DNA of 64,000 nt from Holophagaceae bacterium (GTDB lineage: Bacteria > Acidobacteriota > Holophagae > Holophagales > Holophagaceae), in the NCBI GenBank assembly GCA_016722505.1, contig JADKJH010000001.1, positions 310,001-374,000 of the forward strand, in the 5' to 3' direction. The first letter of the stretch is position 1. Every line of letters begins with the position of its first letter. The notes under the pieces were generated by a model. That model did no database searches. It was not told where the DNA came from and saw only the letters and a program-made list of their open reading frames with translations. A program made the position numbers and the translations under genes. Shown in pieces: positions 27,709-35,944 of the stretch.

Positions 27709-28149
27709 TCATTCCTTCGTCCGCAGGCCCATGGTCACGGTGCCTGGGTCGAGCTTGTCGCCGGGCTTGGTGATGGGAATGATGAGGCTTGGGCTGAACA
27801 TTTCCCCATCGACCCGCACCCTCAGGCTGGTGGCTTCGGGAGGCAGCAGCGTGATGGTGCTGAAGCTATCCATCATTTGCCGGGTCGAGGCCTGGATCGC
27901 GTAGGTTCCTGATGGAATTTGCGGGGAAGCGGCTTCCACGGATTTAAAGCCCGCGCCGACGGACTGGAGGCGTAGCCTTACGGTCTTGGCGTCCAGGCGC
28001 TCGGCCACGGCCACCAGCCCTGCGCCGGGATGGGCCGCGAGATCTGACTTGAGTTTGCTCACGGCCTCGATCCAGGGATCGGTTTGGACCTGGACGATGG
28101 TTGGTGGAAATGCAGCAGCGGAGAGAAGGATGGGCAGCATCAGAATCAT
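27709..28149 (-). CDS. Hypothetical secreted protein
   Basis: A 146-residue protein with a short hydrophobic N terminus (MILMLPILLSAAAF) that looks like a signal peptide, then no recognised domain. The body seems beta-rich, with a PPEATSLRVRVDGEMF stretch. An AAGGAGAAACC ribosome-binding site precedes the ATG. It lies directly downstream of the alpha/beta hydrolase on the same strand. Function unknown. Confidence 0.6.
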   Translation of the reverse strand: MILMLPILLSAAAFPPTIVQVQTDPWIEAVSKLKSDLAAHPGAGLVAVAERLDAKTVRLRLQSVGAGFKSVEAASPQIPSGTYAIQASTRQMMDSFSTITLLPPEATSLRVRVDGEMFSPSLIIPITKPGDKLDPGTVTMGLRTKE

Positions 28150-28205
28150 GGTTTCTCCTTAGTTGTTGATTGGATGTCCACCATGCCACCAAGGTTCCAA
28201 GTGCG

Positions 28206-29252
28206 CTAGCGCAGTTCCTCCAGCCACTTCGCCAGCTGCGACAGATCCGCCATGGGCGTGGCATCGTTGTAAGTGGCCATGGCGTTGGAACCGTTGATCT
28301 CGGAGCGGGGCCGCGTCTCTCTCCGCAACAGGTGGTTGGCATCTTTGAGATCGATGACCTTGGGCTTCAGTGCTTCAGACAGCGTACTGGGCTTCCATGT
28401 CTGCACGTCCTTGTCACCCCACACGATGGCCATGGGCATGGCCACGCGCTCGGCCATAGCCATGGGGTCCAAGTCCATGGTAGACCTCACAAACGCTGCG
28501 GTTTCGGGGCGCATGAAGCTCTTCGACAGGTTGGAGATGCCCGGGTAAACGCCTGTCTTCATCACGGGCGCTTCTGTTTTCCCAGTGCGCACGGCATCGA
28601 GCATCGCGTCCATGAATTCCAGGTTTACTGCTTTCGTATCTGGCGGCAGCTGGGCTTCGATCTGGGCGCGGATGGTTTTCGCCATGCTCTGGCCTGGTAG
28701 GCCGATGAGCAGCAGCGCATCCGAGTCCTTGCTGGCAATGAGCGACAACAGCGCGCCCTCGCTGTGGCCGATGAGCAGGAGTTTCTTGCCCTTGGCTTCA
28801 GGCAGGGCCCTGGCGGCGCGGATCGCGCCTTGGATATCGCCAACCTGGGCATCCAGCGAGATATCGAGCGTGGGATCCTTCGAACCGATGAAACGCTTGT
28901 CGTAACGCAGGGAGCCGATATTCCGGAATTGCAGCCACAAGGCGAAATCGCGGCCCGCATGGCCGATGGGCATCACGCTGCTGACCCAATCCCGGTCCGT
29001 GGGACCGCTGCCCGCCACCATCACTGCGAAATACGCGTGAGCTCCGGCAGACGTGGTGGCCGGGCTTTGCCCGGACATCACGTGGGGAGCACGAGGGGGA
29101 CGCAGAGGGAGCGAAGCGACCGGGCGGTCCCCCTCGTTCATGGCAGGGAGCACGCTGCCCTTCAGCGGAAAAGCGTTGAAGCCTGGGAAAGTGGTCTCGC
29201 GGCCGACGGTCGGGGCTTTCTCTACCTGCGCAGGGACTTGGAAAGGTAGCAT
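28206..29252 (-). CDS. Alpha/beta hydrolase with in-frame palindromic insertion
   Basis: The 348-residue protein has the alpha/beta-hydrolase core: VMVAGSGPTDRDW (oxyanion region), nucleophile elbow LIGHSEGALLSLI (GxSxG), a late acid (AIVWGDKDVQT) and catalytic His region (LKDANHLLR). It resembles dienelactone hydrolase/acyl-CoA-esterase-like peptidase-fold proteins; substrate unknown. Residues about 37-69 (coordinates ~29045-29143) interrupt a beta strand between KGSVLPA and AYFAVMV and are encoded by two DNA hairpins, so an extra element was inserted without breaking the frame. The N terminus lacks a signal peptide and begins 4 bases past the stop of the broken Uma2 gene. Confidence 0.8.
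   Translation of the reverse strand: MLPFQVPAQVEKAPTVGRETTFPGFNAFPLKGSVLPAMNEGDRPVASLPLRPPRAPHVMSGQSPATTSAGAHAYFAVMVAGSGPTDRDWVSSVMPIGHAGRDFALWLQFRNIGSLRYDKRFIGSKDPTLDISLDAQVGDIQGAIRAARALPEAKGKKLLLIGHSEGALLSLIASKDSDALLLIGLPGQSMAKTIRAQIEAQLPPDTKAVNLEFMDAMLDAVRTGKTEAPVMKTGVYPGISNLSKSFMRPETAAFVRSTMDLDPMAMAERVAMPMAIVWGDKDVQTWKPSTLSEALKPKVIDLKDANHLLRRETRPRSEINGSNAMATYNDATPMADLSQLAKWLEELR
29051..29137. repeat. Two hairpins inserted inside the hydrolase coding region
   Basis: Hairpin one: 29051-29083, with CCGGGC-TTT-GCCCGG at 29060-29074 as its core and ACGTG outer arms. Hairpin two: ACGAGGGGGAC (29091-29101) and its exact complement at 29127-29137. Together with flanks they supply about 33 codons within the hydrolase gene. 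Confidence 0.7.
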
Positions 29253-29255
29253 GGA

Positions 29256-29800
29256 CTATCCCAACACCACGCCGATCGTTCCGTCCAAAAGATCCACCAA
29301 GGCACCCCATTCCACGCGCGCGGCCTCCTGATAGCGCCCCGCTTCCAGGCGGAGGAGCACGCCGACACGCTCATCGGGATCAACGATCAAGTATTCCGGC
29401 ACACCCGCAGCTTCGTAGGCCCAGCGTTTGCGGACGGTATCTTTCGAAGCTGTGCGAGGGCTCAATATTTCCACCACGAGATCTGGTGCTCCTTCAACTC
29501 CCCGTTCTGATTTTTTCAAGGGATCGCAGACCACGACCAGATCCGGTTGAAAAACACCTGACTTAAAAACACATCCAAAGGCGCGGCCAGGACCTCGCAC
29601 TCACCACCGCCGGTTTTTTTCTTGGCCTCTTCCAATGCATTCGCGATAGCGACATTCATCCTGGATGAAATCCGCTGATGCTCAAGGCTCGGAGCAGGCG
29701 TCATGTCATAGGCGACGCCGTGGATCAACTCCCAGCGCCCTTCCCAGGTCTTCCAGTCTTCAAGCGTATAGCCAGAATGTTTCAGTTGAGGAAGGCCCAT
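29256..29800 (-). pseudogene. Uma2-family endonuclease-like gene, frameshifted
   Basis: The 5' part (29800 to ~29550) reads TLEDWKTWEGRWELIHGVAYDMTPAPS, the Uma2 N-terminal pattern, and ends APLDVFLSQ. The same protein continues in another frame as VFQPDLVVVCDP...APDLVVEILSPRTASKD...VPEYLIVDPDERVG, the conserved core with its Asp/Glu/Lys catalytic pattern. The shift is at about 29550, where one G appears missing (restoring it reads SQGVFQPDL). Uma2 proteins are PD-(D/E)xK-like nuclease-fold proteins of unclear biological role. The gene sits between fabD and the hydrolase, splitting the fab cluster. Sequencing error is possible. Confidence 0.75.
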
Positions 29801-29890
29801 GGATCATTCTCCGTCTCCAGAATGATCTTCTCATAGGTGCTCATACCGTATTGTTTCGCCTTCATCCGCAGATTTTCGCAGTTCCAATCT

Positions 29891-30829
29891 CTAGCCCAAC
29901 TGCGCCAGATCCTCGGGTCCGCCGATATTGATGGTGCTGACCTCGACACCCGCTTCCTTGGCTTGGCGTTTGGCAAGGCCGCTCAGCACCTTGCCGGGGC
30001 CGAGTTCGATGAAAGTGGTGACGCCTTGATCCAGCAGCAGCGCCAGCGTGGCTTCCCAGCGCACTGCGCCGGAAATCTGGCGCACCAGACCATCGCGGAG
30101 CATCCCAGGCTCGTTCATGATTGCCGCATCCACGTTGTTCACCAGTGGGCAGATCGGTTTGGCAAAAGCGATCCCGCCAAGAATCGGGGCCATGTGTGCT
30201 TGCGCCGGTTCCATAAGCGGGCTGTGGAAGGGCGCGCTCACCGGAAGCTTCATCATCTTGCGTCCACCCCTTGCTTTGGCGGCTTCCATGGCCGCTTCCA
30301 CGCCTTCCGCATGGCCGGCGATGACGATCTGGCCGGGTCCGTTGAAGTTGGCAGGGACGACGATCTTGCCGCTCTTCGCCGCGCCCTCGAAGCAGGCGGC
30401 TTCCACATCCGCGGCGCTCATGCCGAGGATCGCCGCCATGGCGCCCACGCCCACGGGCACCGCGGTCTGCATAGCGCGTCCACGCTCGCGGACGGTCTTG
30501 ACTGCGTCATTAAAGGAGAGCGTGCCGATGGCCACCAGCGCGGAGTATTCGCCCAGGGAATGGCCTGCGGCGAAATCGGGCCGGGGCAGGCGGCCACCGT
30601 ACGCACGCACCACCATGATGGAATGGGTGAGGATGGCGGGCTGGGTGTGCTCAGTGAGTTTCAAGGTCTCTTCGGGGCCAGCTGCCATGAGGCCGGAGAG
30701 CTCGAAACCCAAGGCGGAGTCAGCCTCCAGAAGGACGTTCTTTGCGGCAGGCTCGGCGCTCGCAAGAGCGCTTCCCATACCCACAGTTTGGGAACCCTGT
30801 CCCGGAAACAGCCAAGCGACTTTACTCAT
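29891..30829 (-). CDS. fabD: Malonyl-CoA:ACP transacylase FabD
   Basis: The 312-residue protein has WLFPGQGSQTVGMG at the N terminus and the nucleophile motif AAGHSLGEYSALVA (GHSLG), with a second catalytic His in VSAPFHSPLM. It loads malonyl groups on ACP for fatty acid synthesis. It follows plsX by 14 bases and belongs to the same operon. Size is normal. Confidence 0.95.
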   Translation of the reverse strand: MSKVAWLFPGQGSQTVGMGSALASAEPAAKNVLLEADSALGFELSGLMAAGPEETLKLTEHTQPAILTHSIMVVRAYGGRLPRPDFAAGHSLGEYSALVAIGTLSFNDAVKTVRERGRAMQTAVPVGVGAMAAILGMSAADVEAACFEGAAKSGKIVVPANFNGPGQIVIAGHAEGVEAAMEAAKARGGRKMMKLPVSAPFHSPLMEPAQAHMAPILGGIAFAKPICPLVNNVDAAIMNEPGMLRDGLVRQISGAVRWEATLALLLDQGVTTFIELGPGKVLSGLAKRQAKEAGVEVSTINIGGPEDLAQLG

Positions 30830-30843
30830 CGAATGCTCCGATT

Positions 30844-31902
30844 TCAGGCTTTCGGGGCCAGCTTCGCAAGGTTGGCCTGGATGCGCTTGTTGATGCCGTG
30901 CTCGGTGGATCTCAACGCGGCGCCAATGGCATTTTTCACGGCGTGCGCATCGCTGGAGCCATGGCCGATGACCGACACTCCCTTGATGCCCAGCAGAGGC
31001 AAACCACCATATTCCCGGTAGTCCAGCTGCTTGAAAAAATCTTGCAGAGCAGGCTTCACGAGCAGCGCGCCAATCTTGGCCCTGAGGCTCGAAGTGAGCG
31101 CGGTCCGAAGTCCATCCTTGAGGAGCTTGGCCATGCCCTCGGCGCTTTTCAGCACGATGTTTCCCACAAAACCATCACAGGCGATGACATCGAAACGCCC
31201 GTTCCAGATGTCGCGCCCCTCAGCGTTGCCGATGAAATTAAGGCCCATCTCCCGCAACAACGCCGCAGCATCCCGAGTGATGTCGGTGCCCTTGCTGTCC
31301 TCTTCGCCCACGCTGAGGATGCCCACCCGCGGATTTGCGATCCCCAGGACCTTCTCGGCGTACACCGAGGCCATCAAGCCGAAGCAGGCGATGTGCTCCG
31401 CGCGAGAATCAATGTTGGCGCCCACCTCCATGAAAACCGTGGGGCTGCCGGTCAGGTTCGGCATCAGGCTCGCCAAACCAGGACGTTCGACGCCTTCGAG
31501 CTTCCCGATCACCAGCGTGCTGGCCATCATGGCCGCGCCGGTATGGCCCATGCTCACCATGCCGTCGGCCATGCCATCGCGCACCAGTTGGGCCGCCACG
31601 CGGATGGAACTGTCCTTCTTTTCCTTCAGGATGACCTTGGGCGCATCCTCGAAGGTGACCACCGAACCCGCGTGGACCACATTGACGCGATTCATCAGTT
31701 CGGGCGTCCATCCCGAACCCGGCCTTGACAGAAACGCCTCAAGCAGAGCCTTGTCCCCCACCAAGTGAAGGAAAAGGCCCTGCCAACCTTTGAGCGCTTC
31801 CAGAGCGCCATGCAACGTGGCATCAGGAGCGTTGTCGCCCCCCATGACATCGAGCGCTATTCGATGAACTGTCCGAACCGCTTGTTCAGGATGATCCGAC
31901 AA
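30844..31902 (-). CDS. plsX: Phosphate acyltransferase PlsX
   Basis: The 352-residue protein starts with a short lead and then RIALDVMGGDNAPDATLHGALEAL, the PlsX signature; HTGAAMMASTLVIGKLEGVERPGLASLMP and DGFVGNIVLKSAEG are also typical. It makes acyl-phosphate from acyl-ACP for phospholipid synthesis. rpmF lies 7 bases upstream and fabD 14 downstream. An alternative start closer to the RIALDVMGG block cannot be excluded. Confidence 0.95.
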   Translation of the reverse strand: MSDHPEQAVRTVHRIALDVMGGDNAPDATLHGALEALKGWQGLFLHLVGDKALLEAFLSRPGSGWTPELMNRVNVVHAGSVVTFEDAPKVILKEKKDSSIRVAAQLVRDGMADGMVSMGHTGAAMMASTLVIGKLEGVERPGLASLMPNLTGSPTVFMEVGANIDSRAEHIACFGLMASVYAEKVLGIANPRVGILSVGEEDSKGTDITRDAAALLREMGLNFIGNAEGRDIWNGRFDVIACDGFVGNIVLKSAEGMAKLLKDGLRTALTSSLRAKIGALLVKPALQDFFKQLDYREYGGLPLLGIKGVSVIGHGSSDAHAVKNAIGAALRSTEHGINKRIQANLAKLAPKA

Positions 31903-31909
31903 AAGCGGA

Positions 31910-32092
31910 TCAGGCTGTGGCTACGTGCACGGCCTTCTTGCCGCGGTAGAAGCCGCAAGAGGGGCACACGCGGTGCGGCATCTTCGAGGTGCCGCAATTG
32001 GAACAGCTGGTGGCGCTATGGGTTTCCAGGCTGTCGTGGGTACGGCGGCGGTCGCGGCGGGCTCGGCTGTGGCGTCGCTTTGGATTGGGCAT
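31910..32092 (-). CDS. rpmF: Ribosomal protein L32
   Basis: The 60-residue protein starts MPNPKRRHSRARRDRRRTHD and has zinc-ribbon Cys pairs (CSNCGTS and CPSCGFYRGK), typical of L32. It is a 50S subunit protein. The gene order yceD-rpmF-plsX-fabD is the widespread arrangement. Confidence 0.96.
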   Translation of the reverse strand: MPNPKRRHSRARRDRRRTHDSLETHSATSCSNCGTSKMPHRVCPSCGFYRGKKAVHVATA

Positions 32093-32149
32093 GGGGAACT
32101 CCTATTCGTCCTTCAGGGTGGTGACTTCCATATTACTTGCCTGCTTGCT

Positions 32150-32707
32150 TCAATCGTCCAGCTTGAGGCTTGGCCGGATGTTCGCGAGGGCCTTGGCCAA
32201 AGGGCTGGGCTCTTTCTCATAGGATACCGAAGCATTCAGTGTGCCGCGGAAAAGACAGGTATCAAAATTCGCGCATTTGCCTTTTTCGGTGTCCAGGCAG
32301 GTGGGCGCCATGGAACGGCCCAGCATCAGCTGTTGCCGCACCAATTCCAGCTCTTCGATGTGATCAGACTCGAGATAGACCAGATCAAGATCCTGGCTGC
32401 CGAGCGAATGGGAACCGCCCTGCCGGAGTTCGGTTTCCCGGCTGCCCAGAAATTGGGCGCGGACATCAAGGGGCACTTCGATGGGCGCCAGGCAACGGGA
32501 ACACGAGGTTTCCCAGGTGCCCTTGCCTGAAACATCGAGAAAGACATCTTTGTTGCTGGGTTGGGCGAAAACGCTCCAGGTGATGTCCCTGAAGACCTCC
32601 GGCTGGCCAGGAACAGCCTCAGCTTTGCCGGGGCCTTCCAGTTCCAACCGCGTGGTGGTGCCACGCTCGAGAAGGCCCTCATCGGGCAAGCGGGAAATAT
32701 CTATCAT
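32150..32707 (-). CDS. yceD: YceD/DUF177 family protein
   Basis: The 185-residue protein has the DUF177 core with the Cys pair CSRCL and a later CxxxF-type segment (KCANFDTCLF). In plants and bacteria the family is involved in 23S rRNA accumulation. It is the usual gene upstream of rpmF. Its ATG overlaps the stop of the pilin-like gene by 4 bases, so those two are coupled. Confidence 0.85.
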   Translation of the reverse strand: MIDISRLPDEGLLERGTTTRLELEGPGKAEAVPGQPEVFRDITWSVFAQPSNKDVFLDVSGKGTWETSCSRCLAPIEVPLDVRAQFLGSRETELRQGGSHSLGSQDLDLVYLESDHIEELELVRQQLMLGRSMAPTCLDTEKGKCANFDTCLFRGTLNASVSYEKEPSPLAKALANIRPSLKLDD

Positions 32708-33186
32708 TTTTGGGGCTTCGCGTCGGGTGCAGCAGGGGCCTCACTAGTAGTGCCTTTGCCGCTGCCGGTGTTGCCACCAATCATTTCGCCTGGACGCACA
32801 GTGAATTCAGGGAAATCTTCCTGATTATTGGGATCTCCCAAACACTTCAATTCATAGCCAGACTTGCCAGACTTGCCCTCAAAAGGCTGCGTAAAACCGT
32901 CGTGATTGGGCACATTCACCGGAATCATGTTTTCTTTTACCAAAGGGGAACCACCATCCACCATCGCCTCGAAGCTGCCGAAGTCTGGATACTTGCCGTG
33001 TTTGAGATAGTACTGGTCCAGACCGTCCCGCACCTTACTCACTGCATCCTGGCTCTTGAGGTAGTGGGCTCGTGCGGTATATCCCTTGAACGATTTGAAG
33101 CCAAGCGTGGCGATGATGGCGATGATCATCATCGCGATCATCAGTTCCATCAGCGAAAAGCCTTTTTGAGTCTTGCGTCGGGTCAT
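32704..33186 (-). CDS. Type IV pilin / type II secretion pseudopilin-like protein
   Basis: The 160-residue protein has a class III leader MTRRKTQKG cut before FSLMELMIAMM, with Glu at +5, followed by a long hydrophobic helix (IAMMIIAIIATLGFKSF). The rest contains KSQDAVSKVRDGLDQYYLKHGKYPDFG, as in GspG/PilE-like pseudopilins, and a Pro/Ala-rich tail. ATG at 33186 has AAGGAGAG upstream; the frame opens far earlier but that part is not pilin-like. It may be assembled by the PilB/GspE ATPase at 56265-57932 and controlled by the PilR-like regulator upstream. Confidence 0.85.
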   Translation of the reverse strand: MTRRKTQKGFSLMELMIAMMIIAIIATLGFKSFKGYTARAHYLKSQDAVSKVRDGLDQYYLKHGKYPDFGSFEAMVDGGSPLVKENMIPVNVPNHDGFTQPFEGKSGKSGYELKCLGDPNNQEDFPEFTVRPGEMIGGNTGSGKGTTSEAPAAPDAKPQK

Positions 33187-33261
33187 TGAAATCTCTCCTT
33201 GAGTGAGTGGCACCCAAGCACTCCAGTGTGCCATAGATGGGAGAAGTGACAAGGATTGATG

Positions 33262-33405
33262 TTGGGCTGGTGAGCTATCAGCTTTGAGCCATGAGCTGAT
33301 CTGGAGGCGCCTCCGGCGCGCCTTTAGTAAGGTCGCGGCCTTTGGCCGCCTCCCCATAAAGCCGATGGCTGATAGCTGTTGGCCCATAGCCCACAGCTCC
33401 ATGGG
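33262..33405. repeat. Palindrome-rich intergenic repeat
   Basis: Between the pilin-like gene and the PilR-like gene there are nested inverted repeats: GAGCTATCAGCT near the left end and GGCTGATAGCTGTTGGC near the right, the palindrome GGAGGCGCCTCC at 33303-33314, and GCGGCC-TTT-GGCCGC near 33334-33350. No protein is encoded. Confidence 0.55.
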
Positions 33406-33414
33406 GGCAATGGA

Positions 33415-34875
33415 TCAAGCGTCGGGACCCTCTTCCTCGGCTTCCACCTCCACGTTCGGGGGGAACTCCTTGGGCCAGGGGAATTTTCTCGGCAGAGCCT
33501 CGATGCCGCCCAGGTGGCCCAACCAATATCGGTAGGCCCGGAAAGTCATCCCCAGATGCTTGGCGGCTTTGGTGCGATTGCCATTCTGTTCCATCAATCC
33601 CTGGTGCAGGAAATAACCTTTCAGCACCGTCAGGTAGGCCTCCAGGTCAAAACCGCCTGCCGGAATGACGAGCGCAGGTGTTGCCGGACAGTCGGGACCG
33701 CGCTCCACATCGTTCAACAAATTGTCGGGGAAAAGATCCTTGCCGATGGCGCCGCCCGGATTCAGGGCGACACAGCGCTCCATCAGATTTTCCAGTTCCC
33801 GCACATTGCCTGGAAACCGGTAGCGTTCAAGCACGCGTAGGGCATCGGGCTGCAGGTACATGGAGGGTTTGTTGAGCTTCAGGCTGGAGCGGCGGAGGAA
33901 ATGCTCGATCAGCACCGGCAGATCCTCCCTGCGATCGCGCAAGGGCGGCAACTCGATATTCAGGATGTTCAGGCGGTAATAGAGATCCTCCCGGAATTTG
34001 CTCTCTTCAGTGCGCTCCCGGAGATTGCGGTTCGTGGCGCCGATGACCCGCACATCCACGGAACGCTCTTCGGTGGCTCCCAGACGGCGCAGTTTCCGTT
34101 CTTGCAGCACGCGGAGCAATTTCACCTGCAAGGGCAGCGGCATCTCGCCAATTTCATCCAGAAAAAGAAAACCACCGTTGGCTTCCTCGAAGAGCCCTCG
34201 TTTCACGCCCGTGGCGCCGGTGAATGCGCCTTTTTCGTAACCGAACAATTCGGATTCAAGCAAGGATTCCGGTAGCGCACCGCAATTCACAGGAATGAAG
34301 GGGCCAGAGCCCCGTTCGGAATAGCGATGGATGAGCCGCGCAACGATTTCTTTTCCAGTGCCGCTCTCGCCGGTGATGAGCACGGTGGTGTCCGCGCGGG
34401 CGATTTTCCCCACCAGCGCCTGGATCTTGCGGATGGTGTCGCCCACGCCCACCAGATCGCCGATATCTGAAATTTCATGGCTTGGGCCGGGTTCGGACTC
34501 TTGGAAAATCCCCTGCAACACCTTCGTCAATTCTGCGATGTCATTCTTGGTCTTCGTAAGAAAGTCCACGGCCCCCAAGTTCAAGGCCTGAACCGTTGTT
34601 TCGGTGGTGGCAAAGGCGGTCAGGATGACCGCGGGCACAGCGAGGTTTTTTTCTTTCATCCAGGTCAGCAGTTCGATGGCCGTCCCATCCCCCAACCGTA
34701 GATCCGAAACCATCGCATCAAAAGCATCTCCATCGAGCGCAATCTTGGCTTCGCTTAGTGAACCCACCGCTTTCGTGCGGAATCCTTGGGGTTCCAAGCC
34801 CATCTCCAGCACCTCGCGGAAACTGGGCTCATCCTCAACGATCAGGACATGTTTTTTAGGCAATTGTGTACTCAT
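33415..34875 (-). CDS. PilR/NtrC-type sigma-54-dependent response regulator
   Basis: The 486-residue protein has a receiver (VLIVEDEPSFREVLE, phospho-Asp in AMVSDLRLGDG), an AAA+ domain with GESGTGKEIVARLIH (Walker A), ELFGYEKGAFTGAT (the GAFTGA sigma-54 loop) and a C-terminal Fis-like helix-turn-helix (NRTKAAKHLGMTFRAYRYWLG) of the PilR type. It activates sigma-54 promoters upon phosphorylation. The cognate kinase is not beside it. A pilin-like gene lies downstream on the same strand. Confidence 0.93.
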   Translation of the reverse strand: MSTQLPKKHVLIVEDEPSFREVLEMGLEPQGFRTKAVGSLSEAKIALDGDAFDAMVSDLRLGDGTAIELLTWMKEKNLAVPAVILTAFATTETTVQALNLGAVDFLTKTKNDIAELTKVLQGIFQESEPGPSHEISDIGDLVGVGDTIRKIQALVGKIARADTTVLITGESGTGKEIVARLIHRYSERGSGPFIPVNCGALPESLLESELFGYEKGAFTGATGVKRGLFEEANGGFLFLDEIGEMPLPLQVKLLRVLQERKLRRLGATEERSVDVRVIGATNRNLRERTEESKFREDLYYRLNILNIELPPLRDRREDLPVLIEHFLRRSSLKLNKPSMYLQPDALRVLERYRFPGNVRELENLMERCVALNPGGAIGKDLFPDNLLNDVERGPDCPATPALVIPAGGFDLEAYLTVLKGYFLHQGLMEQNGNRTKAAKHLGMTFRAYRYWLGHLGGIEALPRKFPWPKEFPPNVEVEAEEEGPDA

Positions 34876-34989
34876 GGGTGATCCAGGAAGGTGACGCAGC
34901 GGGGCAGGTTACCTATGATGACCGTTTTCCAGGAAGTTGTATCATCTGGCTTGAAGCATCGAGGACTAATTGATTCGGATTTTGATCGC

Positions 34990-35928
34990 ATGCGCATACT
35001 GATTGTCCGGACGGACGCCCTCGGAGACTTGGCTATTAGCTTGGCCGTCCAGGCACGAATCCTCGAACGATGTCCCCAAGCGGAAGTTCATTGGCTTGTG
35101 AGCCCCTACACGGCCCCTCTGCTCGATTTGCTTCCAGGTATTTCGGGAGTGCATCTTCGGGAAACAGACACCGATCTCCGGAGTCTGATCCTGAATCTGA
35201 AGCCCGACGCCGTGCTGAATCTTTCTCACCGGGACCGGGCCATCATTCCTGCCGCAAAAGCCGCTGGTGTGCCGATCCGCGTCGCCAGAGCCCGAGGAGT
35301 TGGCCAGATTCTGGCTGCTACGCATCTGCTCTGGCAGAGCCGGCAAGCGACTCGCCACCATGAAGCGCAGAACGTATTGGATTTCCTAGCACCCTTTGGA
35401 TGGGATGGGGGATGTACGGCTCCCCCCCGCTTGGTGTTGAAGGAAACCGAAAGGGAGCATGGCCAAAAAGAGCTGGCCGGCATTCCGCATCCCCGGCTCG
35501 GTGTCATCCTACGTGGCAGCGGATCAGGAGCCTTTCCGTCCGCAGTCTGGTGGGCAAACACGCTCAGCGTGCTGACCGGGGCAGGTTGGAATCCAGTCGT
35601 TTTATCTCCGCCCGGAGACTCCACCCTGGAGCCTACGGATCTGAGGGGTTTGCTTGGACGAATGGGCGCCTGTGATGCGATTGTCGGCCCCTCCACAGGC
35701 CCTACCCATGTCGCAGCAGCCCTTGGGGTTCCGGTGCTGTGCCTGATGGGGCTCAGGCCCAATCACGCCCCCAGCCGGTGGGCCCCCCGCGGGGAACACA
35801 TCCAAGTGATCCAGTATCCCGGACCCGAGGCCGATTTATCGGGCGGAATGGATAGGCTTGATCCCGGCGCTTTAATCCCCCACTTGAATCGTTTCCGCAT
35901 AGTTCCCCTAGACTCGGTATCCCAATAA
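34990..35928 (+). CDS. Glycosyltransferase family 9 (LPS heptosyltransferase-like)
   Basis: The 312-residue protein begins MRILIVRTDALGDLAISLAVQ, the heptosyltransferase N-terminal motif, and has the second-domain motif DAIVGPSTGPTHVAAALGVPVLCLMGL that binds the sugar nucleotide. It would add a sugar to LPS core. The in-frame open region starts at 34891, and ATG at 34990 is preferred because the family motif starts there; the ribosome-binding site is weak. The adjacent gene is of the same family. Confidence 0.87.
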   Translation: MRILIVRTDALGDLAISLAVQARILERCPQAEVHWLVSPYTAPLLDLLPGISGVHLRETDTDLRSLILNLKPDAVLNLSHRDRAIIPAAKAAGVPIRVARARGVGQILAATHLLWQSRQATRHHEAQNVLDFLAPFGWDGGCTAPPRLVLKETEREHGQKELAGIPHPRLGVILRGSGSGAFPSAVWWANTLSVLTGAGWNPVVLSPPGDSTLEPTDLRGLLGRMGACDAIVGPSTGPTHVAAALGVPVLCLMGLRPNHAPSRWAPRGEHIQVIQYPGPEADLSGGMDRLDPGALIPHLNRFRIVPLDSVSQ

Positions 35929-35944
35929 TGAAACGAATCAACCG

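Noticed and set aside
29540..29560. Programmed -1 frameshift in the Uma2 gene
   Set aside because: No canonical slippery heptamer is in the correct phase and Uma2 genes are not known to need one; a single lost base is simpler.
29782..29862. 27-codon frame upstream of the broken Uma2 gene
   Set aside because: It ends in the Uma2 start and looks protein-like (STYEKIILETENDPW), but it is too short and lacks a clear start signal to be called a gene.
29837..31728. Plus-strand frames across fabD and plsX
   Set aside because: Antisense to two well-recognised genes; low-quality composition.
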